A stretch of 64,000 nt of DNA from Choristoneura fumiferana (taxonomy: Eukaryota; Arthropoda; Insecta; Lepidoptera; Tortricidae): NCBI RefSeq assembly GCF_025370935.1, contig NC_133496.1:12143707-12207706 (forward strand), given 5' to 3'. The notes beneath the pieces were generated by a model that saw only the letters and a list, made by a program, of their open reading frames with translations, was not told where the DNA came from and did not search any database. The position numbers were made by a program, and so were the translations under genes. The first letter of the stretch is position 1. Each line of letters begins with the position of its first letter. This document shows positions 1 through 10,517 of this stretch, one piece after another.

Positions 1-279
1 TAAGTTGTTAAAACATGTATCGGCGAATTTATAAATACCTATTCTGTTTACTCATGTAAATGCAAATTAAGAATTATAAAAACGTGGCAGCCTATAGCTA
101 ATTAATCATCAATACAACCTTTCCAAACGAAATATTTGCTCTAACTTTATCATAATATTTAGCTTGCGAATTTCTGGCCGAGGCGGACCGAGCAATAAAA
201 TAAACATAAGATATCACATTACGTAACGACCAAACTTTTCGGCGTCTGTTTATCTATGAAAACACACTCATTTATCATG
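1..279. other. A+T-rich DNA, no feature seen
   Basis: Ordinary A+T-rich sequence that becomes more GC-rich toward the patch that follows. I see no repeat end, conserved frame or RNA gene in it. Confidence 0.5.
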
Positions 280-510
280 TGGCGAGGAAGCGGAGCGGGC
301 ACCTGTAGCGTTTTTCCTACATGCCGAGGGCGGGCGGCGATCGCGGCGAGCGGTGAGTCGGGGCGCGCGGCGAGTCGCGGGCGCGCGAGCGGCGGCGAGT
401 GGAGCGCGATGCGGCGGCGAGCGTCGCGGGGGCAGACGCGAGGCACACTGAGCCGTGTGCCACAGCCGCCCCGCCCGCCATCGACCGCCTCTCGGCCCTA
501 CAAGTGCGAC
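280..510. promoter_or_regulatory. CpG-rich patch, possible promoter or 5' exon
   Basis: About 230 bases are dense in CG dinucleotides, with GCGGCGAG-like words repeated, inside strongly A+T-rich surroundings. In insects such isolated patches often mark promoters or 5' untranslated exons. Long open frames cross it on both strands, but they are driven by composition and show no recognisable domain. No TATA box or clear splice donor fixes a strand. It could also be the GC-rich core of an old transposable element. Confidence 0.3.
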
Positions 511-2213
511 TTCACAAAAACCCCTTGTTACTCGTAGGACAATTAATAGCATCGAGCCTTTTCCAATTGCACGGTCAAGTTTGTGTTTGTTTGCAAAAAA
601 GCGAACGGAATGGACTTTTGTGACGGTTTTCAAGAGGATTTGTTTGTTTCCACCTAAGCGGCATCGGTTTATTCGCGCGTATTTTTTGTTTACTCATTAA
701 TGTTTCAATAGGCTGGCAGCTTAGCTAAACGACTCGAAAACAAAATTCAAGTAGGTATCAGGCTTCGGAAAGAACAAACAAGTCAGGAAAAAAATGATAT
801 TCGGGGAATACTAGACAACAAACAAAAACAGAAAAAAAGAAAATCCGTTCTTAGTATTACCTAAACAAACTATAAGCAGAGGCTGGTTTTTAAGAATCCT
901 TTTTATTTATCGTGAGTGATAAGACCAAGGACGTTTTCTGACAACATAACAGAAAGCGCTGACGTCCAGCTTAAGTCTATTTAGTTATTTTACGACACTT
1001 AGGGGTAGTAAAAGTGTATATCCACGCAGTTTTCTTTTCTCGTAAGCTCATGACCTCGGCCTCTGCAATATGGTTAAAATGTATAAGCAAATGAAAGTTC
1101 TATTTGACTTATTTAGCAGTGTGAAAACTGTTACAAACTAATTGTACTAGTATACAAGTTACCCTCAAATGTTGTATGATACATTTTTTTTCCTTTTTGT
1201 TTATTTATACCTTTGAGTTCCTTTATACTCTTACTTATAAGTAACTCAAAGGTGTTATTAGTTTATTGATAACACATAACACGCTGTTAGTAAGTAAACC
1301 GTGAAAACAAAGCGTACAATTGGACAATTATACAACTTAGTACCCAATTATGTTTGTAAAACTAGTTTTAATAGAGCTTATAAAAAATTTCTACGTTGGG
1401 GTTATTTTCAAACTTTATGTCGTCTTAATTTCATTATTCTTTAAACACTAGTAGGTATACTCATGTCTCTAACTTCAACAAACTCGCCTATATTTATTTA
1501 AACACATCCAGTACATCTAGTTATTGAACCCATACTCACATTATTTACAAAAAAGGTTCTTCAAGGTTTTTTCTTTTATTTGACAAAAAATATGATTAAG
1601 GTAAGTAGATAAACGGGGAATGAGGAACGACGCAGCTGCGACCCACAGATGTCACTTCCGCCATGACACCGGTAGGCTTGATTTCATTTAAATACTTAGA
1701 AACTAAATGGCAGGTGTGTGCAATGTACAAGGTTTTTTTGCCTCTCAATCGGGCTTTGCTTATTTCAGACATTATTTAATAGTATTTTATGCAACAGTTG
1801 TATAATAGGGGTAAAAAAGGTGAGTGTCGTGAGTAAGAAGAGATGCCACGAGTTTTCTTAACTTATTTATACAATGTTGCATACAATACTTTTTCTACGA
1901 CTATGTAGTTATTAAATAAACACAAAATTTGTCTAAGATAAATTTTGTTTTTAATTTATGTTTACTCGTACTTACTTGTCAATGACGCGATGTTAAAAAA
2001 TACGTATTTTGTTTACTTATGTTGGCAGCCATGAATTATGTAAGTACGGAAAGTTTATGTTATGTATAAAAACCATATGATAAAGTGGCTGCACAATAGC
2101 CTGTCAGAATGAAAAAAAAAAGAAAAAAAAGTAAGCGGTTGCAGTATCGTTTTAGCAACATTATATAGACGAAAAGAGCGCTTCAAACTGTATGAGAACC
2201 TAGCGTAGTCGAA
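511..2213. other. A+T-rich DNA without recognised features
   Basis: No coding segment or known repeat end was found in these 1.7 kb. The only local structure noted is a small hairpin at 1209-1253, with 11-base arms (ACCTTTGAGTT and its complement) around a 23-base loop. Confidence 0.5.
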
Positions 2214-2400
2214 TTTTTCGTACCTACGATGACGTCACGAGCGAGATTTAGTGATGGGAAAATCAAGACCGCACGGTACCGATTCAAAGGCGCGCGGAAC
2301 CGATTCAAAGGCATGCCGCGACTCGAGTGCCGGCTTTTTCAAAGCGCATCGCGCTTTTAGGTCGGACAAAACTTAGACCGTGGATCAAACTTTTTACACG
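2214..2400. other. GC-richer patch with a CRE-like site and short direct repeats
   Basis: A TGACGTCA palindrome lies near 2230. The word CCGATTCAAAGGC occurs twice, near 2279 and 2300, about 20 bases apart. This could be an enhancer-like element or part of an unrecognised repeat. No gene is attached to it. Confidence 0.25.
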
Positions 2401-2419
2401 CAAGGTAGGTAAACTCTTA

Positions 2420-3091
2420 CAGCCTTATTCATAAAAAGTTAGAGCCTCCTTGAAGGCTCCTTGAAGGTCCGATGCTAAAAAACGTGATTCATAAACGTCT
2501 ATTAGCGCTAATCAGTCGATCAAGGCTCTGCTAAAGTTAGAGGACCGTAGACCCTCCTTTATCTCCCTGCTAAGTCACAAAATGGCCGACACAAGTTTGA
2601 ACAGCTGACTTTGACAAGAGCAAAAAACCATACCGAAGATATTTTTAGTGAAGGGTGAAGTTACGCAAAGATTTAAAAAAATTGTATTTAAAAATCTTTT
2701 AAATTAGGTACTTATTACTGCTACTTTACTAACAAACAATATGAAATAAATAAAATTAGGATGATTAACATAATTACGGCTTTTTGCACTTAAACATAAA
2801 CATGCGGATCGGAAATGGCGGGAAAACAAACAGCTCGCTTTTATTTCCTGCTAATTTGCTGTCACTGCTGTCAATTTTTTTTTAACTATCGATGATGCCA
2901 TTTTTTGTCTTTGATTTGTCAAGATTGCCAACATAACGCGTCTAATCCGTCTATCAGCAGCTCAACAAATAGCAGACTGCTAGCAAGCGTTTATGAATCA
3001 TACTTCTTGACAACCGTCTAAAAAGCTTAATCAGTCTGCTAAGTATCAGACCGATCAAACATCAATTAAGGACTTTTTATGAATAAGGCTG
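2420..3091 (+). mobile_element. Non-autonomous PIF/Harbinger-like DNA transposon, copy 1
   Basis: The 672-bp element starts CAGCCTTATTCATAAAAA and ends with the reverse complement of that sequence. It is flanked by TTA on both sides (2417-2419 and 3092-3094). A three-base TTA/TAA duplication is the mark of the PIF/Harbinger superfamily. Subterminal regions carry further GCTAGCAG and GACTGATT-type repeats that partly mirror each other. No transposase frame is present, so it must depend on an enzyme made elsewhere. A second copy lies inverted at 57371-58060. Confidence 0.8.
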
Positions 3092-3094
3092 TTA

Positions 3095-4585
3095 AGGTCT
3101 CTCGATCTCGATATAAGGTCCGTGGGCAGTGCAATAAGAGAAATCTATCAACTGTGTCCTAAAAAAATTACATGATACTTTACTTAAATATACAATGTGG
3201 AGTCCTAATTATACGACAGTTCTCCTTTATAGACTGATTATTTCCGTATTACTACTGTAAAAATTATATTAAGCTCGGAATTCTCACAAAATAGGATTGT
3301 CTGTACGGGGTTGAAGCTGCGGCCACGAGCTAATGGTTTAATACACCCATAATCTGGTTTAATCGTATGTGTAATACTTACTCAATCATATTCAGCGGCC
3401 CGATTACTGTAATTGCCCAATAGGTTCTCATTGAATTGCGAAACATTATACCATTATTTTTACTTCCCGTTTCGCGTAATAAAATAGGCCGTATTGTATC
3501 GTTTATCCCTTGTTGTATAAACCTTACCCATGGAGTTCGAAACTATACCCAAATGATTTCAGATCCCATTAAACCTTTTTTTCATGAGCCATTATCACTC
3601 TGGTTGAACTCCTTTATTCTTGTTGGTATACTTAATTGTTTCTGGCGAGGTTATTATCTTTGGAAGTAAATTATGTCGTCAGTAGTGCGGTACGCAAGAA
3701 TCAGTAACAACTGTTGGAAACTTTATCTAGGTGTAGAAAATAGGTACCAACAATGTTTCATTCTGAGATACATGATTAAATTAATTGAACCTGGCCATTT
3801 TCGTGTTAAATCAAATGATAACAGCCTAGTCAATTCTTTAAATGTAAAAGCAGCAGTTAATTTTATTACTGGCCTACTTCAATATCATAACTAGACTACC
3901 AGACAGGAAACTAGCCTTCTAATAGAAACATTTTTACCAATATCGAAACTAAAAAGCGATAGATGCTTCCGACCGTAGAGTAGACGGGCAGCGAGCCAAG
4001 CTGCGGGAATTTCTCCATAAGGGGCTCAGCGATATCAAATACATTAATCTCTGTACCTTACCTGAACACCCATTTGCAGCTTCACCTCCGTCGCAAGTCA
4101 TTAACTACCCTGTGAAAAATATTAGCGATGCGGAATATTTTCCTGCTAATGTTAGAAAAGAAAGAAAGTACCGCATTAGTTTCTTTGTTGTGTTACAAAG
4201 AATACCTTTCAAAAACACGGTTAAAGAAGCGAAAACGTTATTAACTTAATAGTGAATCATATTACCAAACCAAATGAACTACCCACCTAATCACTGAATA
4301 AATTAATTAAGACCAACAACAAACTTTTAGTCCTTTATTGTGGCTCACGTTCCGCACAGCGTTATTTTAATTAAATTGAACTTTCATTCCGTGTTTAATA
4401 AAAATGTATTTGTTTTACTGACATCAACGGCAGAGAGCAGAAGAAACCCCACAGCAAGATTTTGTAGGATACAGTAAAAACGCGATAAAAATTTACAATG
4501 ATAAAATATATCTACATTCATTGTTCTGGCTCGCATTCTCATAGCCAGTATAAAAATGTACCTATTCAGTAAGTATAAATGAAAC
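3095..4585. other. A+T-rich DNA with short random open frames
   Basis: Two + strand frames of 77 and 73 codons (3436-3669 and 3673-3894) lack domain motifs and sensible codon bias, and I do not regard them as genes. No transposon ends were recognised here. Confidence 0.45.
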
Positions 4586-4685
4586 NNNNNNNNNNNNNNN
4601 NNNNNNNNNNNNNNNNNNNNNNNNNNNNNNNNNNNNNNNNNNNNNNNNNNNNNNNNNNNNNNNNNNNNNNNNNNNNNNNNNNNNN
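4586..4685. other. Assembly gap, 100 N
   Basis: Exactly 100 unknown bases, the conventional size for a gap of unknown length. Open frames running through it are artefacts. Confidence 0.99.
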
Positions 4686-4735
4686 TAAGATATTTTTGCA
4701 CGCTCCGCTGTGGCATTCATTAATGCAGGTGACTG
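4686..4735. repeat. Fragment of a repeat also present at 24.4-25.0 kb
   Basis: The stretch with TTTTTGCACGCTCCGCTGT followed by a TTAATGCAGGTG-like phrase matches the DNA on either side of the RTE insertion at 24463-24966. It is therefore an older copy of the repeat into which that LINE jumped. The left end is lost in the gap. Confidence 0.5.
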
Positions 4736-4769
4736 TACGTAGGTCTATTTCTTTGGTGTACTCGTAGCC

Positions 4770-4915
4770 TAACGCCTGTGCTCTAGTGTGGGTTTTTCAC
4801 AAAACATTCGTTTACTCTTCGGAGACGTAAAGCGATCGTCGATACGTAGCCGCCACATGTCCACGGTGCGGCGACGTCACCCGTACCCCTAGTGTAAGTT
4901 TCGGTTACGAAATTT
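4770..4915. repeat. Partial MITE, related to 36.4 kb and 48.8 kb copies
   Basis: The segment from the CACAAAACATTCGTTTACT phrase through GTAGCCGCCACATGTCC closely matches 36500-36600. The CCCTAGTGTAAGTTTCGG end matches the terminal repeats of the intact element at 48811-49002. Internal parts are missing. Confidence 0.6.
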
Positions 4916-5284
4916 TGTATAGTGCAACTCTTTATTGTACATAAAACATATGAAAAATAAATTAAGAAGAGACAATGATATAAAAAGGGATCTCTTTCGG
5001 TTAACCTTTGAACGATATTTCAGAGTATTAATGTTTGAACTTCACTTTGATCTGTCATCACAAATAGCTATTTGCAGTTAGTATAACGAATAATATATTA
5101 ATCTGGTTTTCAGAGTTTAAAAATTGCTCGTAAAATCGTAGTACTTAGGTACTACGAAATCATTTCAAGCACAATTTTTTTCAGTTAAAAAGTGTATTCG
5201 CGTCTTTACAAATGGCGAAATAATATGATAATATGCATTTAGCATTTTGATCATTTATTACGCAGAATGACAGCCTATTACAGG
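4916..5284. other. A+T-rich spacer
   Basis: No gene or known repeat is recognised. Several short ACTACG/GTAGTAC mirror words occur near 5140. Confidence 0.45.
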
Positions 5285-5338
5285 CTCGGATCATTTATCA
5301 TTTGCCGACGCCGGAGTGATTGTACGAAATGATCCGAG
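5285..5338. repeat. Hairpin-forming inverted repeat
   Basis: Perfect 12-base arms CTCGGATCATTT and AAATGATCCGAG enclose 30 bases. It may be the remains of a foldback element. No target duplication could be assigned. Confidence 0.6.
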
Positions 5339-5436
5339 TAAGTAAGCTGGGATAATTCTAATTCAGCCTGTGAGAAATTACGCTGAATTCACCGCTCGGA
5401 GTTACAGTTTTTTTAAAGAGCTTTATGCTTGATATA

Positions 5437-5785
5437 CAGTGTGTTAGGCAGCAGGCTTTAAGGGAGGTTAAAGTAACTTTTTCTGTCACATAACTATGAA
5501 TTCAATAATATAACTTTTCAGACTTTGTTAACATTCTAACAAAATTGTAATTGCCCGCAATGTACAGTAAGTATAGTAAATTGAAAAGTAATAATCAAAG
5601 TATCTGTCGGCTGTCATTTTCAATTTACTTTGCTGAACATTGATGTCTTATGAATAATTTTGTTACAAAGTTAAAAAACTCTGAGTTTTAGTTTTTATTA
5701 ATTAAATTAATGTCATGGTTAATTTACAGAAATACGTTACTTTGTAACCTCCCTTAAAAAAAACCCGGCTGCCTGTAACACACTG
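5437..5785. mobile_element. MITE with 50-bp terminal inverted repeats
   Basis: This 349-bp element has ends CAGTGTGTTA and TAACACACTG, and imperfect arms of about 50 bases that include AAGGGAGGTTA and its complement. TATA lies on both sides (5433-5436 and 5786-5789), so the target duplication is TA or TATA, which suits a Tc1/mariner-type origin. There is no coding capacity. Confidence 0.75.
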
Positions 5786-5789
5786 TATA

Positions 5790-6211
5790 ATTATGTAGCG
5801 CATAAATAAATGCTTCGTATCCATCGTATTTTACCGGAAAATGTTTATTATCGTATTTTCGTATTTAATTTATCATGCTCTCTCACTTACTCGTAGCTTA
5901 CTAAAGCTGAAGTCGCTAAACGAATGTCGCTCGGTTTGACGAGTACGATAGGGATTCTTTTGAGTGCCATAATTTTACAAGTCAAATGTAATGCTTTGTT
6001 ATAATTAGGTAGTTAGGTAGTCATAAATTTTTTCCCGCTGAAACCGTACATTTTTAATAAAGTTTTAATTGGTCATCCTGTTCCTGTAGAACTGCGTGCG
6101 TGTTGTGTTATGTTAAGTTTGTAAAAAACAATTCTGAAAAATAAATGGTTTCAGAGAAAAAAAAGGTTGTGCCAAATTTACATTATGACTAACAATTTCG
6201 ACCAGTCAATA
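5790..6211. other. A+T-rich spacer
   Basis: I see nothing supportable between the flanking inverted-repeat elements. Confidence 0.45.
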
Positions 6212-6304
6212 TAGCCTCCTGACGACCAGTGTCCTTTATAAAGGACACTGGGCGTTTGAATAAATCAAAAATTTGACTTGGTCAGGGAGGGTTCGTCAGG
6301 AGGA
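6212..6304. repeat. Small foldback element with a perfect palindrome
   Basis: The outer arms share CTCCTGACGA and its complement. Just inside the left arm, 6226-6251 is a perfect 26-base palindrome (CCAGTGTCC...GGACACTGG). It probably derives from a short DNA transposon. Confidence 0.55.
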
Positions 6305-7190
6305 TAAACCCGTTTTAATTATTTTCTCCTGTTAAAGTGCGTAGTCTATAAAATAATTATATCTAACAATATCTTTACCTATAACAGAGGGAGTTAAAGA
6401 GGTGAATGATTTCATCGACCTCTTAGCCTTATAATAATATCACGCTTGACATAATCAAAAATCATAAAATGTATGAGAGGGTTACAGCCGGCATTTGAAG
6501 CATCTATTCTTTGTCAACTCTACTGTTAACAACTTTTGGTTTTATATCGATAACGCCGTACGAAATTACATACGCCTATTTGGAATTTGTTTATTGATTT
6601 TACACTTTACTTTGCCGGTGGTCAAAGAAGAAACTATGGATTTTCATATAGAAGTTGGTAATTTTATTGGGAGCAGCGCCCTCGTTGAGCGAAAATGTAA
6701 GTTTGTCGCAGTTAGTGACGGCTATTAATTCGACAAACGGTTCGCGAAGGTGTCGTCGTAACATAGCAACTATATGGTTTTATGTTTGCTGCTTCAAGTT
6801 GTCAAATATGAACCGTATGATCAACGACAAAAAGATTATTTGATATTTCGAATTACCTACTATGTATGAATGCTATGCTTTTTGGCCAATAGTTAAAGAG
6901 ACAGGGAAAAGGAGTACTTTCTTGGTAGTTTTTCGCATTATTGTTAACTTATCTATACCAACTGTGGCCCTATTTCATAACGTGAAATGCGGCAAGTGAC
7001 TATGACAATTTCAAATACATTGCTGGTGGCTTAAGGAATCATTGCTGAACCGAGCGCTAAAAAGGCTACGAAATTCAGAGCGAATTGTCAGTGTCACCTG
7101 TCATCTGTCATGACTGTCACGCTTGTGTAATAGGCACCTGTGGCCAAATTGTTTAAAGCACATGGTAATAGATTATTACTATGCCATAGT
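6305..7190. other. Spacer with no recognised gene
   Basis: A 77-codon + strand frame at 6495-6728 and an overlapping 62-codon frame lack motifs. TGTCA-type short words cluster near 7090-7115, as in many decayed insect repeats. Confidence 0.4.
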
Positions 7191-7437
7191 TCACAGTTGA
7201 ACAACAACAACAACTATGCGTTAGATCACAGTTGAACAACAACAAAAACTATGCGTTAGATCACAGTTGAACAACAACACAACTATGCGTTAGATCACAG
7301 TTGAACAACAACAACAACTATGCGTTAGATCACAGTTGAACAACAACAACAACTATGCGTTAGATCACAGTTGATCAACAACAACAACTATGCGTTAGAT
7401 CACAGTTGAATAACAACAAACAACACTGTACGTTAGA
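7191..7437 (+). repeat. Minisatellite, 7 units of about 35 bp
   Basis: Seven head-to-tail units begin TCACAGTTGAACAACAAC and end ACTATGCGTTAGA. Units 1-6 differ by only one or two bases, and one is a base shorter. Unit 7 is more divergent (its end is TGTACGTTAGA). The units touch with no spacers, so this is a simple tandem array that probably grew by slippage or unequal exchange. Confidence 0.95.
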
Positions 7438-7920
7438 CTATATTATACAGCTTCTGAACTTTTAAGGTGCAATTTTTCGGACGTTATCTGTAGGTACTAT
7501 GTATAAGTACCTACCATAACATTTTTAAGCCAAAACAATAAAGAGTGAAACCATCTTTGTTTGAACTATGTGTTCCAGAAAATCTTACAGATCGAGAAAG
7601 TGCAAACCTTTTCTTTCAAGTCGATTAAATAAATATTTTCTTCAAAAGGCAATTTTACCTCTATGGAATGGATGCAGTTTAAATTACACTTAGTTCCATG
7701 TTATGAATATAAACTACCCGCAACATTATTTCGTCAATTTGGCACAAATCAGCTTAATAGTGAAAGACACGCATCGTTGTTATTAATCACTATCATCACC
7801 ATGAACATTATTCAGGCCGGAAACTATTACTGCTACATATATAGATCAACAATTGAAACTGTTTCCGTAACTAGCGGTTTATATTAAAAATGTATGCCTC
7901 AAAATACCTATTAACCTACA
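7438..7920. other. A+T-rich spacer
   Basis: A 74-codon + strand frame at 7663-7887 has no recognisable motif. No repeat ends are seen before the Helitron-type end that follows. Confidence 0.4.
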
Positions 7921-7921
7921 T

Positions 7922-7950
7922 TCCTACTAATATTATAAATGCGAAAGGGT
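7922..7950 (+). mobile_element. Solo Helitron 5' end
   Basis: TCCTACTAATATTATAAA followed by TGCGAAAG is the 5' terminus shared by the longer Helitron copies in this window. The rest of the element is not recognisable, so this is a truncated or decayed copy. Confidence 0.6.
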
Positions 7951-8097
7951 ATATTTGAACCCTTTTCTTGGCAAGTTGATGATTTCAAGTCTCGTTGGAT
8001 TCTTGTACAGCTAAATAACTTTAAAATAATGCGAGAGAAGAGTTAATATAGGTATTTTTAACAGACTTATGGGGGTGTGCCATAATAGAGAGATCCG

Positions 8098-8215
8098 TCG
8101 GAAGAATGAGCGTTAGAAGTTGCATTTATGCGTCCGAGTTGAGAAAGTTGGGTAGTGCGAAGCAGGATGTTGCAGTTTAATTGTCCGACTACTAGATGGC
8201 GCTAGTATCTAGTCC
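8098..8215 (+). repeat. Repeat shared with 21150-21235
   Basis: The phrase GAGTTGAGAAA, then GCAGGATGTTG, then CTAGATGGCGCT recurs in the same order and spacing near 21150-21235. This is an interspersed repeat of unknown class. Confidence 0.5.
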
Positions 8216-8444
8216 TACATAATTAAAAAAATCTTTTTATATTTATTTTTAAAATAGCTTTACGTTGGCGTGATGGTTTGTAAGTGGCATTGCTCACATC
8301 GCTCGAAGAACCGATAACCGTTGGGGAGAATAGGTTTCGAATAGAGACCATGAATCGAAATACATGTTGCAGGCCTCCCATTGGGTGAAACGACGACATT
8401 GCGAGATTGAGGTAAGCGGTGGACGCAGGCAGAGGCGTGCAGCT

Positions 8445-8634
8445 CAATGAGGCTATCGCGTATGAATTCGCCACTAGATGCGCTAATGTAGCGTGAGGTC
8501 TCCGATATGACAAATCTCATAGTTTTTGGTGAGCTACGCGGGTTAATTTATAATTAGAATATTTTTGAAATTTTGCAATATCTGAAATCACGCTACAGTG
8601 CGCCATCTAGTGACAAAAAACGATCGCCTCATTA
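8445..8634 (+). mobile_element. MITE family A, internally deleted copy
   Basis: The ends (CAATGAGGCTATCG on the left, its near complement on the right) and about 190 bp of terminal sequence match the 429-bp family A copies at 22562 and 47011. About 240 bp of the middle is missing, directly after the CAATATCTGAAAT phrase. This is the usual way short MITE subfamilies arise. Confidence 0.75.
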
Positions 8635-8699
8635 GGTAGCGCCAGTAGCTGCACCCGCACTCAACCACCAACTGCTATAACACGAGCGCCACAATGTAC

Positions 8700-8745
8700 C
8701 TAATGCTAACATGATTCTTGCAGCTGTAAACTGGGGTTTAAAACG
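8700..8745. repeat. Half of a MITE related to the next element
   Basis: ATTCTTGCAGCTGTAAACT followed by GGGGTTT resembles the right arm of the element at 8949-9047. No partner arm was identified. Confidence 0.4.
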
Positions 8746-8948
8746 AGTGGCTGATACTGTATTTAACTCATCACCTTGACCCGGAAGAAGTTCACTGTTG
8801 AACAAGGGCCTCCCTTTGTCCCGCAATGAACAACTTGCCATCCTGTAGCTAGTGCTGCAGGTGAATTCATTGTGGCGCTAGTGCGCTGCTTACCCCCATG
8901 CCCATAATGGCCTAAGCGCCTGTTTATAGGCGAGCACTGTACCTTTTT

Positions 8949-9047
8949 AAAGCCCATTTTACACCGGCAAGAATCGTGCTCGATTATAAGCCCCTTACGG
9001 CTCTGCAATGTAACTTGTACAATTCTTGCAGGTGTAAAATGGGTTTT
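8949..9047. mobile_element. Short MITE, about 34-bp arms
   Basis: The arms read AAAGCCCATTTTACACC and GGTGTAAAATGGGTTTT, with similarity continuing inward through GCAAGAAT. At 99 bp it is little more than two arms and a small loop. Confidence 0.7.
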
Positions 9048-9383
9048 AGAAAGGGTAACAAATGGAACACTATTATAATACAAACAAAGGGCTAGTGACC
9101 TTCATTTCTGCCATTACCTTTTGTTTCAACGACTGAGACAAGCCGATAGATGGCTATCGCTATCTCAAATGCCATCGCATAATCGTTAACTTTAGCAATA
9201 AGGATGCCGTTACATCCCCCTTTGGTTCTCTTTTATTTCAGCCAGCAATGTGAACTAGGAGTTTTTGTGTTTTCCCTTTGTAAAAAATCGATCGAAATGG
9301 GTAGTTTCAATGCCGAAATTTCGGCTTGGGTGAAACTCCGTACTTGTATAAATAAGGTTCTCTGTGGCGGTTTAGCTTAGTTA
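9048..9383. other. Spacer with a short palindrome
   Basis: GCCGAAATTTCGGC at 9312-9325 is perfect and is itself flanked by GTTTCA and TGAAAC, giving a longer imperfect hairpin at about 9304-9336. Nothing else was recognised. Confidence 0.5.
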
Positions 9384-9772
9384 AAATAAATCACGGGACA
9401 CTTGACAGAAATTGATCTAGTCCCGAACTAAACTTGTATTATGGGTACTAACTAGGCATCGGATAAACATACATACATAGATAAATAGATACTTAAATAC
9501 TATTAAACATCTAAGACCCGAGAACAAACATTCGTATTATTCATACAAATATCTGCCCCGGCTGGGGATCGAACCCATGACCTCAAGTTTCGTAATCCGG
9601 TTCTCTAAAGCAGAGTTTAGACTTGCAAGAAAAATCGTGCAAGTTGCATTACATTGCGAGGCCGAAAAGCCAACAGTTTATAGTGGTCCCTCGAACGCCG
9701 TAATGTAATGCAACTTGCACGATTTTTCTTGCAAGACTAAACTCTGCTTACCAACTTGGCTATCTGGTCGTC
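9384..9772 (-). mobile_element. tRNA-derived SINE family A, copy 1 (split)
   Basis: Read on the minus strand, the right end is a tRNA-like head with box A- and box B-like sequences (GGTTCGATCCC type). The body follows, and it ends in a TTATTT-type tail near 9384. Box A is interrupted by the MITE at 9608-9749, so this copy cannot be transcribed from its own internal promoter as it stands. Confidence 0.8.
9608..9749. mobile_element. MITE inserted in a SINE head
   Basis: The 142-bp palindromic element has arms AAGCAGAGTTTAG and CTAAACTCTGCTT, continuing inward with TTGCAAGAAAAATCGTGCAA and its complement. It divides the CTCTAACCA phrase of the host SINE. The target duplication is too short to define with certainty (TA or none). 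Confidence 0.8.
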
Positions 9773-10167
9773 TAAGTTTTAAGCAACTTGTTTTTGTTTT
9801 TTATATGTATTACTTTAAAGCAACGTTTAAAAGCCTTATAGGTACCTTGTTTGACTCAACTCGAATCGTGATACACATGAAAGATATCGTAGAAATAAAC
9901 GGGCTGGGTACTGCGTTAAAAGCGAGTTGAAGCTAAGCCTGCCACAATGGCCGCAAATATAGTCTCGAATCTTCGATGACAGCGGCCGGCACCCGCGTCA
10001 AGCGGATGTCGATTCACATAGAATCAGGCCAATAGTCACTGCGTAGGGTTGGACAAGACAAACAACTTTTGTGATAACGGTTATAAGTAAACAGCTATGG
10101 TATAGTGGTAGGGTCATGCCCGGAATCTCCACCTCTGTTTTTAATAATAATAAATTGAATAATAATA
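9773..10167. other. Spacer
   Basis: Moderately A+T-rich DNA between a SINE and an RTE tail. No other feature was found. Confidence 0.4.
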
Positions 10168-10488
10168 TCGAATCAGACGTCAACGAGGCTATCCGACACA
10201 GAACTGGTCATCAACATAGCTCAGAGAATTAGCATGTTGAAGTGGCAGTGGGCTGGTCATATCTGTCGAAGGACCGACAGCCGCTGGAGTAAACGAGTTC
10301 TTGAGTGGAGACCGCGTCTTCGCAAACATAGTGTAGGGCGCCCTCCGGCCAGGTGGAGTGACGATCTGCGAAAGGCTGCTGGTAGAAGCTGGATGCGTCT
10401 AGCCGAGGACAGGGCGCTATGGCGCACTTTGGGGGAGGCCTATGTGCAGCAGTGGACTGCTATAGGCTGATGATGATGATGATGAAGA
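10168..10488 (+). pseudogene. RTE-clade LINE, 3' end (C-terminal ORF2 remnant)
   Basis: The frame at 10234-10470 gives 78 residues, starting MLKWQWAGHICRRTD and containing GRPPARWSDDLRKAAG and YVQQWT. This is the conserved C-terminal tail of RTE-type reverse-transcriptase proteins. A frameshift separates it from the upstream IRHRT-type segment. The stop codon is followed directly by a short (GAT)n tail. No catalytic domain is present, so this is a dead 5'-truncated copy. Confidence 0.85.
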
Positions 10489-10517
10489 TCATACGGATAA
10501 GGAAATACATAGAAAAA

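Noticed and set aside
256..700. Overlapping protein-coding frames in the CpG-rich patch
   Set aside because: Both strands are open because of high GC content. The residues are R/A/P-rich with no domain.
3436..3894. Two adjacent 73-77 codon genes
   Set aside because: No motif, no codon bias, no splice or promoter context.
4384..4767. Open frames across the N run
   Set aside because: They exist only because unknown bases do not make stop codons.
7191..7437. CRISPR-like array
   Set aside because: The units are contiguous with no variable spacers, and the surroundings are clearly eukaryotic repeats. It is a minisatellite.
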